A model generated the notes under the pieces. It made no database searches and was not told the origin of the DNA. It saw only the letters and a program-made list of their open reading frames with translations. A program made the position numbers and the translations under genes. A stretch of DNA of 64,000 bases from Haloarcula salinisoli (GTDB lineage: Archaea > Halobacteriota > Halobacteria > Halobacteriales > Haloarculaceae), in assembly GCF_019599405.1 (NCBI RefSeq), contig NZ_RKLQ01000003.1, positions 1-64,000 of the forward strand, written 5' to 3'. Shown here in pieces: positions 18,240-26,784 of this stretch (positions within the stretch are counted from its first letter, which is position 1; every line of letters begins with the position of its first letter).

Positions 18240-18524
18240 CTGTGTCGTTCGCGAGGGTCGATAGGTGAGCGGAGCGAGCCTATCGTGAGTTGAACCGGAG
18301 GAAGACATGCTCGCTCACGTTCGTTCACTGTGCGTGCCTCCCAGGGTTCAACGCCCTCCATAGCTGCTCCGCTCCTCACGTCCGTTCGTCGCAGGAGCGG
18401 GCCGGGAGGGAGTTGAACCACGGAAAGACGATGGTCTCGCTACGCTCGACCCTGCGACTTTCCTGATTCAACTCCTTCCTGCCCGGTTCATTCACCGATT
18501 CGCGATGCTCATCGGTTCATTGCA
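18240..18524 (-). repeat. Decayed tRNA-Lys 3'-end copies and hairpin-rich spacer
   Basis: Downstream of tRNA-Lys (reading the minus strand) the last 22 nt of the tRNA recur exactly at 18398-18419. Further degraded TTCAACTC/GTTCAAC cores appear at about 18470, 18341 and 18288. The block at 18370-18390 is identical, in tRNA-sense orientation, to 951-971 downstream of tRNA-Cys. No gene is visible in this 324-bp gap. The pattern suggests repeated insertion or duplication at tRNA 3' ends. Confidence 0.75.
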
Positions 18525-18598
18525 CGGGCCGGGAGGGAGTTGAACCCCCGACCATCTGGTTAAAAGCCAGACGCTCTGCCTAACTGAGCTACCGGCCC
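18525..18598 (-). tRNA. tRNA-Lys (UUU)
   Basis: Acceptor GGGCCGG pairs with CCGGCCC, with discriminator G. The D arm is TAGCTCAGTTAGGCAGAGC, the anticodon loop CTTTTAA gives UUU, and the T arm is GGGGGTTCAACTCCC. There is no intron and CCA is not encoded. It is preceded by the divergent DUF7119-like gene's 3' end. Confidence 0.95.
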
Positions 18599-18632
18599 TC
18601 GATAGCAGGTGGGGGAACAGGCGGCTAAGTAC

Positions 18633-19298
18633 TTACGGTCCGTCGCCGAGCGTCGATTCCAGTGACTCGGTGACGACCGAACTCGGGTCGGTCGCGTCGA
18701 GGGCGGCGCGCCGTCGGAGTTTGCAGTAGGCGTCGACGTCGATGTCGATGGTGAGCTTGCCGAGCTGGTACCCCTCGGTCGCGAGCGCATCCTCGATGGT
18801 CGCGCCGTCGTTGACGCCGCTGGCGACGGCGCGTATCTGTCGCACTGTCAGGTCGTGGTCCAGCGCGGCCCAGGCAAGCAGGAGACGGGCTTCTCCGGCC
18901 AGGCGGGCGATGTGTTTCGCGGCGGTGGGGGCGATCTCTCCTTTGGCGACGTGGACGCGAATCGAGCGCGGGAGGTCGTGGACACGGGACCACTTTCGGA
19001 TAAAGGAGACGGTGGCGTCGCCGCCGGCTCGCTGTGCTGCGGCCTTGTAAGAGCCCTCGCCGCGGACGAGCGCGGCACACGCCGCGGCGCCCCGAAGCAT
19101 GTAGACGTTGTCGTCCGCGCCGGCGGTGTTCTCGGAGAAGCGCCGCACAGTTTGGGCGGCGAGTTCGAGGCTCTCGGGGTCGTCGGGGTCGAACTCGACG
19201 GCCTCCTCGGCGTGTTGCCCGGTGAAGGTCGGGTCGCCGCGGATGACCGGTTTCCCGACCGGCGACTCCCGGTCGGTCGACGGTGCGTCGTCTGGCAT
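18633..19298 (-). CDS. Haloarchaeal helical protein, DUF7119-like
   Basis: 221 residues, acidic, soluble and mostly helical, with a conserved-looking core (RGDPTFTGQHAEEAVEFD, then FIRKWSRVHDLPRSIRVHVAKGEIAPTAAKHIARL) resembling a ParB-like helix-turn-helix segment: KGEIAPTAAKHIARLAG recalls the ParB HTH, but no ParB nuclease motif is present. ATG 19298 is chosen because an AT-rich box lies about 28 nt upstream and because upstream residues are Cys/His-rich and unconserved-looking. Its function is unknown; DNA binding is a reasonable inference. Confidence 0.78.
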   Translation of the reverse strand: MPDDAPSTDRESPVGKPVIRGDPTFTGQHAEEAVEFDPDDPESLELAAQTVRRFSENTAGADDNVYMLRGAAACAALVRGEGSYKAAAQRAGGDATVSFIRKWSRVHDLPRSIRVHVAKGEIAPTAAKHIARLAGEARLLLAWAALDHDLTVRQIRAVASGVNDGATIEDALATEGYQLGKLTIDIDVDAYCKLRRRAALDATDPSSVVTESLESTLGDGP

Positions 19299-19400
19299 CA
19301 GTACGGCGTTAGCGGTCCCAGCACAAAAGTATCCCGTCCGGGTGTGTGGCACCAGTGCTCGGGCGTCGAGGAGTGCATCTGAACCGTCGGGAAAACTGTG

Positions 19401-19550
19401 CTAGTCGTCCGATGCGCTCTCGCGCTCCTCGGACATGTGTTCCCAGATTTCGGTGCAGCCACAGCCGTCCTCGACGTTGTCGAGGTGGTCGGTGGTTGGT
19501 TCGTCTACTTCGGCGTCGGGTTCGTCGTGTGTCTGGTTTGCGTTCGTCAT
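19401..19550 (-). CDS. Small acidic protein with a CGC motif
   Basis: 49 residues, MTNANQTHDEPDAEVDE..., with a central DGCGCTEIWEHMSEERE. The two-cysteine CGC and the helix after it recur in many short haloarchaeal proteins. Metal or thiol chemistry is possible but undemonstrated. ATG 19550 is preferred to an upstream in-frame start (19610) whose extra 20 residues look untranslated. About 200 bp of apparently empty DNA follows to the next gene. Confidence 0.55.
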   Translation of the reverse strand: MTNANQTHDEPDAEVDEPTTDHLDNVEDGCGCTEIWEHMSEERESASDD

Positions 19551-19816
19551 CGTTTCTGTTGGAGCGACGACGGCGTCGTCGCGTGTCGCTACTCCCTCGT
19601 AACAGCCCACTTACCTTAAGCCCGCACCCTCCTGTAAGAACAACCCACACTGCGGCTTACCGGCAACGCGTGCAGCTACCTTGTACGGCCGCTGACAAAT
19701 CGGGCGTCGTGGTGGCTAGTCACACACACCGCAAGACAGCGGCTGGATAGTTCCGGCACCGGCGAAAGTTGACAGCGCCGATGCCCTCAGGTGTCACGGA
19801 AATCTAATGAGATGTA

Positions 19817-20155
19817 ATGACGACCGACGTTCACCAGTTAGACGACGGCGCGTGGATATCCGTCAACGACTCCCGGGAGGTGAACGTCTCGGACCTGTGG
19901 CTCCTCGCGCAGACGGACTTCTGCGGGTGTGAACTGACCGATTTCCTCGCCGAGGGGTTCGTGAAAGTCGGCGTCGATTACCCGAATATCGAGGCTCGTA
20001 TCGCCGGTCAGTGTATCGCCTGTGGCGAGAGCGGCGTCACGGACTGGCTGACCGTCGGGCGCGTCGTCGACCCCGATTCGGGGGAATTCTACGGCGTCGT
20101 CCACGAGAGCGTCCACTTCCCGGGCAAACACGCCGCCGATGGGGATTCGGAATAG
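19817..20155 (+). CDS. Small cysteine-containing acidic protein (112 aa)
   Basis: An acidic protein with CGC at residues about 37-39 (FCGCELTDF) and CIAC at about 66-69 (GQCIACGES). The four cysteines could bind zinc or an iron-sulfur centre. No known domain is recognised. It stands about 100 bp before the siroheme reductase gene on the same strand, but a TATA-like gtataagg just before the reductase suggests separate transcription. Confidence 0.7.
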   Translation: MTTDVHQLDDGAWISVNDSREVNVSDLWLLAQTDFCGCELTDFLAEGFVKVGVDYPNIEARIAGQCIACGESGVTDWLTVGRVVDPDSGEFYGVVHESVHFPGKHAADGDSE

Positions 20156-20251
20156 GTGGCAATATTTTCCCGTTTCGGGTAGTGGGGGACACGGTTGACG
20201 AGAAGGCGTGTCGTATAAGGTTGGCTCTCTAGGGACCAGACAGAACTATCC

Positions 20252-22015
20252 ATGCCCAGCAAAGTCGAAGGATGGAAAGACGAGGTCTACGGCAACGAGA
20301 TTCGCGAGCACCTCATGGAGTTCGCGGAGGAGGGATGGGAGGCCATCCCGGAAGACGAACACGACGCGTGGTTCGAGCGCTTCAAGTGGTGGGGACTGTA
20401 CCACCAGCGCTCGGGCCAGGAATCCTACTTCATGATGCGTATCGGGACACCGAACGGCGTCATCAAGCCTGGCCAGCTCGAGGTCATCGGCGAAATCGCC
20501 CGTGACTACGCCCGCGGTCCCGCCGACAACCCCGAGTTCGGCCCGGCCGTCTGTGACTGGACGACACGCCAGTCCATCCAGCTCCACTGGATCAAGCTGG
20601 AGGACATCCCGGACATCTTCGAGAAGCTCGAATCTGTCGGTCTTTCTACCCAGCAGGCCTGCGGTGACTCCTGGCGCAACATCGTCGGCTGCCCGGTCGC
20701 CGGCAAGGACAAACACGAACACGTCGACGCCTGGCCCGTCGCCGAGGAGCTCCACGAGACGTTCAAGGGCAACGACGACTACTCGAACCTCCCGCGCAAG
20801 TGGAAAGTCGCTATCACCGGCTGTGACGAGGGCTGTGGTCAGGGCGACATCAACGACCTCGCCTTCGAGCCCGCCGAGAAGAACGGCGAAGTCGGCTTCA
20901 ACGTTCGCGTCGGCGGCGGCCTCTCCCGGAAGGAAGCCCGCCTCGCTCGTGACATCGACGTCTGGGTCCCGGCCGACCAGGCTGCCGACGTCGCCCACGG
21001 GATGTCCGCGCTGTTCCGCGAGTACGGCGACCGCGAGGACCGCTTCAACGCCCGCATCAAGTTCCTCATGGACGAGTGGGGTCCCGAGAAGATGCGCCAG
21101 GTCCTCCAGGACGAGTTCGTCGACTTCGAACTCGAGACCGCCGGCGAGGACATGCGCGAGAAGTACACCTACAACTCCGGCGGGCAGACGGGTCACAACG
21201 ACCACGTCGGCATCAACGAACAGCCCGACGGCAACTACTACGTCGGCCTGAACGTCCTCGTGGGCCGGATGGGCGCCGAGGACACGCTGGAACTGGCCGA
21301 ACTCGCCGACGAGTACGGCTCCGGCGAGGTCCGACTCACCCAGCGCCAGAACGTCATCATCATGGACGTCCCCGAGGACGAACTCGAGGAGCTGAAGAAC
21401 GAGCCGTTGCTCGACGATTACTCCCCGAACCCCTCGCCGTTCATGCGTGGCTCTATCGCCTGTACCGGCACGGAGTACTGCTCGCTCTCTATCGTCGAGA
21501 CGAAGAACCGCCAGGTTCGCTACGCCCGCTGGCTCAAGGACAACGTCGAGCTCCCCGCCGACCACGAGGACTTCCACATCCACCTCTCGGGCTGTACCGC
21601 CTCCTGTGCCCAGCCCCAGATCGCCGACGTCTCCCTGCGCGGCATGAAGACGCGCAAAGACGGCGAGCCCGTCGAGGCACTCGACATCGGCCTGGGCGGC
21701 GGTCTCGGCGAGGACCCGCGCTTCGCGGACTGGGTCGAGATGCGCGTCCCCGCCGACGAGGTGCCCGGTGCAATCAAGAACCTCGTCAACAGCTTCAAAG
21801 AACTGCGCGAGGACGGCGAGACGTTCCGTGACTTCGTCGAAGCGCGCGACGAGGAGACGCTGGCCGACCTCGTGGAGCCCGAGGAGACCGACTACGACGA
21901 CCCGTATATGCACAACACGAAGATGACGTGGTACCCCTACGCGGAAGACGACGAGATGAGCGCCTCGCCCGCGCCAACGGACGGTCAGGGGAACTCGCTC
22001 GAAGCCGACGACTGA
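20252..22015 (+). CDS. Ferredoxin-type siroheme nitrite/sulfite reductase
   Basis: 587 residues, the usual size. Two ferredoxin-like halves (from about residues 45 and 330) and two siroheme/[4Fe-4S] domains are present. The cluster ligands are in CTGTEYC (about 404-410, C-x5-C) and CTASC (about 447-451, C-x3-C). The six-electron reduction of nitrite to ammonia or sulfite to sulfide is expected, with ferredoxin as donor. No nitrate reductase, siroheme or sulfur-assimilation genes lie next to it, so the substrate is undecided. The box tataagg at 20214-20220 supports its own promoter. Confidence 0.92.
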   Translation: MPSKVEGWKDEVYGNEIREHLMEFAEEGWEAIPEDEHDAWFERFKWWGLYHQRSGQESYFMMRIGTPNGVIKPGQLEVIGEIARDYARGPADNPEFGPAVCDWTTRQSIQLHWIKLEDIPDIFEKLESVGLSTQQACGDSWRNIVGCPVAGKDKHEHVDAWPVAEELHETFKGNDDYSNLPRKWKVAITGCDEGCGQGDINDLAFEPAEKNGEVGFNVRVGGGLSRKEARLARDIDVWVPADQAADVAHGMSALFREYGDREDRFNARIKFLMDEWGPEKMRQVLQDEFVDFELETAGEDMREKYTYNSGGQTGHNDHVGINEQPDGNYYVGLNVLVGRMGAEDTLELAELADEYGSGEVRLTQRQNVIIMDVPEDELEELKNEPLLDDYSPNPSPFMRGSIACTGTEYCSLSIVETKNRQVRYARWLKDNVELPADHEDFHIHLSGCTASCAQPQIADVSLRGMKTRKDGEPVEALDIGLGGGLGEDPRFADWVEMRVPADEVPGAIKNLVNSFKELREDGETFRDFVEARDEETLADLVEPEETDYDDPYMHNTKMTWYPYAEDDEMSASPAPTDGQGNSLEADD

Positions 22016-22102
22016 GGACCCATCGCTCGACGCGGTTTTTCCACGCGTTCGCTCGGCACGCGAGCAGCAAGCTTAATCAGCGCCAGTAATCTACTCTCGA
22101 CT

Positions 22103-22491
22103 GGCAGCGGGAGGCCGGCCCCCGTGGCGCGAGCCATGAGGAAAGTCCCCCCACCCGTCGGACAGGTGACCGGGCACAAGCCCGGGGCGGGAGACCGTCG
22201 GCTATGGAACAGCAACGACACGTCGTCCGGGGACCGATGAGGTGTGCGAATCCCGAGCGGCAAGCCAGGGAGAGTTAACCCACCGAGGGCTAACGTGGTG
22301 TGCTGACGCCCACCGCGATATAACGTGGTCCGCCTTCGGCGGTCCACGCTCCCCGGACGGACCGATGGAACGGCGAATCCTCACCGGTGCAAGACCGCGT
22401 CGACAGGTAGTCCGACACCGCGTGTAAGCGCTGGACGCGGTCGCTCAGCCGAATGCCGGCCCGAACAGAAGGGGGCTTACTCCCCGCAGCC
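22103..22491 (+). ncRNA. rnpB: RNase P RNA (archaeal type A)
   Basis: The catalytic RNA of tRNA 5' processing. Conserved region I is gaggaaagtcccccc (22139-22153), and conserved region V near the 3' end is acagaagggggcttac (22465-22480). P1 is formed by GGCAGCGGGAG at the 5' end and CTCCCCGCAGCC at the 3' end. The specificity-domain hairpin GTGGTCCGCCTTCGGCGGTCCAC is visible near 22325-22348. Boundaries are set by P1 and may shift by a few bases. Translated frames here are not genes. Confidence 0.93.
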
Positions 22492-22527
22492 ACAATCTAC
22501 ACGTGCGCCGAGTCCTACCGATAGCCA

Positions 22528-23502
22528 ATGGATAGCCGACGTGCCGGCGTGGTCACACTGCTGGTCCTCCTGGGCGGGCTGGCCGGCTGTGGCGCTGTCG
22601 TCGAACAGGCGGAGTCGCTGACGGGCGGAGACGAGCATCCCTTCGCCGGCGAGACGGTAACTGTCGCTGTCGAGGGCACGGACCGCGAGCGGGCACTGGT
22701 CGCCGACGGGCTGGCCTACTGGGACCACAACGCCAGCGAGTACGCTGGCTTCGACGTCGAGTTCCAGGTGCTGGCACCGGGGGCGACGCCGGAAACCGGG
22801 ACCGACGTGCACCTGCGCTTCGTCGAGACGGTGGGTGCCTGCGGTGACACCGAGTTCCCGGCCGGCTGTGCCCCACGTATCGACGCCTCGACCGGGGTCG
22901 ACCGACCGGCGGCCGTCGAGGTCAGGCGCGGGCTGGCCGACGAGTCGACCCGGCTGGTCGTCCGGCACGAGGTCGGCCACCTGCTGGGCCTCGACCACAC
23001 CGACCGACCGCGCGACGTGATGGCCCACGAGCGTGACCTGGCGACGCTGTCACAGCCCAACGCCACCGAGCGCGCGAACCCGTGGAACGACTCGACGCTG
23101 ACGGTGGCGCTGGGTGGGGCGGGCGAGGTGCGGGACCGCTATCGGGCGGAACTCGACTACGCGCTCGAGTACGTCCGCGAGGGGGGCGACGGGGCGGTTC
23201 CCGCCGACGTCTCCGTCCGCGTCGTCGAGAGCGAGACCGCAGACATCACCGTCAGCCGCGTCTCGGCCGACGACTGCACGGCAGGCGAGGGGTCCTGTCT
23301 GTTCCTCGAAGGGACCGACCCGGACCAGGACGGCGCCATCGAGCGCTACACGAGCGCCGAGATACGGCTCGTCGGGCTCGACACCGACGCCGCGAGCTGG
23401 CACATCGCTTTCCAGCTCGTGGACACGTTCCACACTGGCGACGACCCCGACCGGCTGGACGATGCCGATACGCGCGAGCGCCGCGGTGCGTGGCACGGCT
23501 GA
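22528..23502 (+). CDS. Metzincin-like zinc metalloprotease lipoprotein
   Basis: 324 residues. The lipobox LAGC at about 18-21 indicates an exported lipid-anchored protein. The zinc site HEVGHLLGLDH at about 150-160 is the metzincin HExxHxxGxxH signature, and DVMAHE shortly after could provide the Met-turn, as in matrixins. The C-terminal half (about 190-324) has no recognised fold. It starts 37 nt after RNase P RNA. It probably degrades or processes extracellular protein; the substrate is unknown. Confidence 0.82.
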   Translation: MDSRRAGVVTLLVLLGGLAGCGAVVEQAESLTGGDEHPFAGETVTVAVEGTDRERALVADGLAYWDHNASEYAGFDVEFQVLAPGATPETGTDVHLRFVETVGACGDTEFPAGCAPRIDASTGVDRPAAVEVRRGLADESTRLVVRHEVGHLLGLDHTDRPRDVMAHERDLATLSQPNATERANPWNDSTLTVALGGAGEVRDRYRAELDYALEYVREGGDGAVPADVSVRVVESETADITVSRVSADDCTAGEGSCLFLEGTDPDQDGAIERYTSAEIRLVGLDTDAASWHIAFQLVDTFHTGDDPDRLDDADTRERRGAWHG

Positions 23503-23547
23503 CCTGGCTCCGATGGTTACAAGCCCGCGCCGGGCCCAGTCGCGGGT

Positions 23548-24153
23548 ATGACCGCCGACGACCTCATCGACGCCGTCCGAGACGACCAGCAGACCGAGCT
23601 CTCCCGACTGGGCTCCTCGAAGACACTGTACGCGGACACGCGCGGGGAGATGGAGCCCGACGCCATCCACGCCGCCGCAGCGGCCCGTGAGGCTGCCGCC
23701 GCCGCGACCTTCGAGGCGTGGGCCGACGACGCTGCCGACGCGGCTGGCGCCCTCTTTGCCGACGCCGCGAGCGACGCGAGCGAGCGGCAGGGCGAGACCG
23801 AGCCAGCCGACCGCGAGTTCCATATGCACGAGACGCTCGACGCGCTGGATGCCACTATTGAGCGTCTGGGCGGGCTCGTCGGCTGGACGCTCGTCGACAA
23901 GAAGGTCAAGGAGCAGCTCACCGGCTTTTTCACCGGGCAAGCGGACCCACAGACCGCGAGCAACTACCGCAGCGCCGGTAGCGAGGTCGAGGAACTGCGC
24001 GCTGAGGCCGCCGACCTGCTGGAAGAGACCTGCGAGGGTGACGAGGACTGGGCGGCCGCAGAGGGCGCCGCCATCGACGTGGTCGCTGCGGCCTACGACG
24101 ACTACGTCGAGACGCTCGAAGACCTGGGCGTTAATCCGAAGGACGTCTGTTAA
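23548..24153 (+). CDS. Ala-rich helical haloarchaeal protein (201 aa)
   Basis: A soluble, acidic, helix-rich protein with an Ala-rich stretch (AAAAAREAAAAATFEAW) and a C-terminal EDLGVNPKDVC. I recall similar haloarchaeal proteins carrying an unsupported 'transcription antitermination' label, which I would not trust. No motif is identified. It lies 45 nt after the metalloprotease gene, so the two may be co-transcribed. Confidence 0.72.
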   Translation: MTADDLIDAVRDDQQTELSRLGSSKTLYADTRGEMEPDAIHAAAAAREAAAAATFEAWADDAADAAGALFADAASDASERQGETEPADREFHMHETLDALDATIERLGGLVGWTLVDKKVKEQLTGFFTGQADPQTASNYRSAGSEVEELRAEAADLLEETCEGDEDWAAAEGAAIDVVAAAYDDYVETLEDLGVNPKDVC

Positions 24154-24792
24154 AATATCGGCGCCGCGTCGCGAAGCGGTACCGCGGAGAGTCCGTGCGT
24201 CGTGGACCACCGCAGCAAACAGGAAGCGGGTGACGACTGTCGTTCGGATCGCCACTTCCTGCTGACTCTGTTCGTATTCAGATCAGCCTCCGCACCCAGA
24301 GCTGAAATAACCGTTCCTCCACAAACTGAGGAACTCGCTCAACGACAACGCCATAATGCGACACCTCCTACATGCCCCAGATTGCACCTTAGCATGCACT
24401 AATCAACACAAATTACAATAAAATAAACCTTTTTGTTGCCTGAAAATAAAGGGCTGGATATTCTACACCACTCTTACGGGGGTAACAGGCAGTTCGGTGC
24501 GCCCTGGTCGTGACTGAGACCCGTCTATTGTTGCGATTTTGCGTCTGGACCGATGCTACGGTCGCCGCCAGCCGACGATACGCTTCTGTGTTCCTTCTGG
24601 CCTGTCCGAGCCGGCCGAATCCGAATTCGGTTCGAGAGGTGGCTGCATAATTTCCACAGTCCATCACAGATAAAACGACAGATCCAGTACATAGCAGGGT
24701 TCGTGCAGTGCGGTCACACGAGCCGTTGTCGAAACTGACGACAGTAAATTTCAAGCATAGATTTTATTTGAATATATAGAGTGTTGCCTGTA
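24154..24792. other. AT-richer intergenic region ahead of the ABC pair
   Basis: No convincing gene in about 640 bp. It contains an imperfect inverted repeat ACAGGAAG (about 24218) / CTTCCTG (about 24255), an AT-rich stretch (24395-24460), and at its right end the promoter tttatttgaatatata (24765-24780) that gives a leaderless start at 24793. Short frames on either strand lack haloarchaeal codon use. It may be scar DNA from acquisition of the ABC genes. Confidence 0.5.
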
Positions 24793-25836
24793 ATGAAAAC
24801 AGGGCGCGGAGCCACAGCTACTACCGGGCAGGACTCGGCTGCAGGCGCATCGGAGGGGGTGATACAGCCGATTATATCGGTGGACGGACTGAAAAAATCC
24901 TACGGCGACGGCGATACAGCAGTTGACGCCGTCAAGGGCATCGATTTCGCTATCAGACCGGGCGGCGTCATCGGCATTCTCGGCCCGAACGGAGCCGGCA
25001 AAACGACGCTCATAAAGATGATTCTCGGACTCATCGTCCCGACGGAAGGGACAGTCGAGGTCGACGGGGTGGACGTCCACGAGGACACCACTACTGCCCA
25101 CGAAAAGATGGGCGCGATGCTCGAGGGCGCGCGGAACTCCTACTGGCGACTCTCGGTCCGGGAGAATCTCGAAATTTTCTCCGTTATCGGGGGGAACGAT
25201 TATCGAAAACAACAGCAGCGCATCGATACGTTGTTGACGCAGTTCAATCTGGATGAGAAAGCGGATACGGTCGTTCGAGAACTGTCCCGTGGGCAGAAAC
25301 AGAAGGTCTCGCTTCTGTGCACGTTGGTTCGAAATACGGATGTCGTGTTTCTGGACGAACCGACGCTCGGTCTCGACGTCGAGAGCGGTCGCGAACTGCA
25401 GCGGGAAATCCGCCGACTCTCCGAGGCAGACGGTCGGACTGTTATTATCCTGAGCCACGATATGCGACTCATTCGGTCGCTCTGTGACCGCGTGATGATT
25501 ATGGACGATGGGGAGGTCGTCGAAGACAACACGGTCGAAAACCTTGTCGAGATATTCGACGCGAACGTCCACGAGGTAACAGTCACCGGTGAACTCGATA
25601 AGGAGACGGAGGCCGCTATCGAGTCCGTGTTCACTCTTCTCGGTGTCGAACGAGGGGAGAAGACGACGATACACGTCGAGCTTTCACGGGAGGAGTTCTA
25701 CCAGTTTACGAGGCTACTGGAACGGTCGGGACTGTTGATCGACTCCTTTGACGCACAGGAAGTCGAGTTCGACGATATCTTCCTTCGGTTGACTGATGGG
25801 GCGTCCGACACCGGGCGACTGGGGAGGGAGCAATGA
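24793..25836 (+). CDS. ABC transporter ATP-binding protein
   Basis: 347 residues. Walker A GPNGAGKTT is at about 68-76, signature LSRGQKQKV at about 166-174, Walker B VVFLDEPTLGLD at about 183-194, and the H-loop in LSHDMRL. The C-terminal extension (about 250-340) is like DrrA/CcmA-type exporters. The ATG at 24793 lies about 27 nt from a TATA box. The next gene, the membrane subunit, overlaps it by ATGA, so together they form an ABC-2 exporter. Codon use is more AT-rich than that of surrounding genes, suggesting transfer. Substrate unknown. Confidence 0.88.
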   Translation: MKTGRGATATTGQDSAAGASEGVIQPIISVDGLKKSYGDGDTAVDAVKGIDFAIRPGGVIGILGPNGAGKTTLIKMILGLIVPTEGTVEVDGVDVHEDTTTAHEKMGAMLEGARNSYWRLSVRENLEIFSVIGGNDYRKQQQRIDTLLTQFNLDEKADTVVRELSRGQKQKVSLLCTLVRNTDVVFLDEPTLGLDVESGRELQREIRRLSEADGRTVIILSHDMRLIRSLCDRVMIMDDGEVVEDNTVENLVEIFDANVHEVTVTGELDKETEAAIESVFTLLGVERGEKTTIHVELSREEFYQFTRLLERSGLLIDSFDAQEVEFDDIFLRLTDGASDTGRLGREQ

Positions 25837-26675
25837 GTAACGTTTCAGCGACGGAGTCCGGCGTGGGACAGTCCGACACTGATAGTGGCACGGGCTCGTT
25901 ACTCCTGTTCTGGACCGTTCTCCGGATGAATCTGTTACTGATGATTCGGTACCGACTCAACTTCGTCGCTCAGATAGTCGGTATGTATCTGTTCTTTGGA
26001 GTGATATTTTTCGGCGGCTCGGCTGCCGCCGAGAGCGTCGGTGGTATGAGTGCATTCGGAGGGACGTTCGATGCGATTATCGTCGGCTGGTTCCTGTGGA
26101 CGATGGCCCAGAGCGCCTACGGAAGCCTCTCGTCCGAAATCACGCAGGAGTCACGGTGGGGAACGCTCGAACAACTGTATGTGTCGCCCCATGGGTTCGG
26201 CCGTATTCTGGGGATGAAGGTCCTTGCAAACATACTCCTCAGCATGGTGATGGGGCTGATAATGTTGGTACTGATGTTGGTGACCACCGGACGGTCACTC
26301 GCACTCAACTTCGTGACTATCATTCCAATTACCGTGCTTACGCTCCTGACCGCGGTCGGTGTCGGCTACATCTTTGCCGGACTGGCACTCGTGTACAAGC
26401 GGGTGGGCAGCGTCTCGCAACTCGCGCAGTTCGCTCTTCTGGGATTCATCGCGGCACCGGCCGCCGACGTTCCGCTCCTCAAGCTGCTCCCACTCACACA
26501 GGGCTCCTCGATGCTCCAGCAGTCGATGCGTGCAGGCGTACAGCTCTGGGAGTTTGCACCGCTCGATATCGTGATTTTGCTCGTCGCGGGCATCGGTTAT
26601 CTGACGGCCGGCCACCTGGTGTTCATGTTCTGTTTGAACCTCGCCAGAAAACGTGGCGTGATGGGACATTACTGA
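25833..26675 (+). CDS. ABC-2 type permease
   Basis: A 280-residue membrane protein with six predicted helices and an ABC-2 layout (DrrB/NodJ-like): a first helix after a polar N-terminus, and a central amphipathic SSEITQESRWGTLEQLYVSP, which is the typical conserved patch after helix two. Its start overlaps the ATPase stop (ATGA), so translation is coupled. It acts as the membrane path for the ATPase at 24793-25836. Substrate unknown. Confidence 0.87.
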   Translation: MSNVSATESGVGQSDTDSGTGSLLLFWTVLRMNLLLMIRYRLNFVAQIVGMYLFFGVIFFGGSAAAESVGGMSAFGGTFDAIIVGWFLWTMAQSAYGSLSSEITQESRWGTLEQLYVSPHGFGRILGMKVLANILLSMVMGLIMLVLMLVTTGRSLALNFVTIIPITVLTLLTAVGVGYIFAGLALVYKRVGSVSQLAQFALLGFIAAPAADVPLLKLLPLTQGSSMLQQSMRAGVQLWEFAPLDIVILLVAGIGYLTAGHLVFMFCLNLARKRGVMGHY

Positions 26676-26784
26676 ATCCGGGGAACTACCGCCCCGCGTC
26701 TCGGCAACCGCTCTTCGCGCACTGTGACCGCCGTCGAGCGTGACGACCACGCGGCTCAAGTCCCTCCAGCCCCATCCACGGATA

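Noticed and set aside
20246-21913. 555-codon open frame opposite the siroheme reductase
   Set aside because: It is a mirror of a high-GC, GAC/GAG-rich gene; its product is Val/Leu/Asp-rich without motifs, and the plus strand has clear cluster ligands.
22111-22490. Short frames across the RNase P RNA
   Set aside because: Conserved region I, conserved region V and P1 pairing show a structural RNA.
24413-24754. 113-codon minus-strand frame before the ABC genes
   Set aside because: Arg/Thr-rich without acidic bias, no promoter or known motif, and it covers the ABC promoter region.
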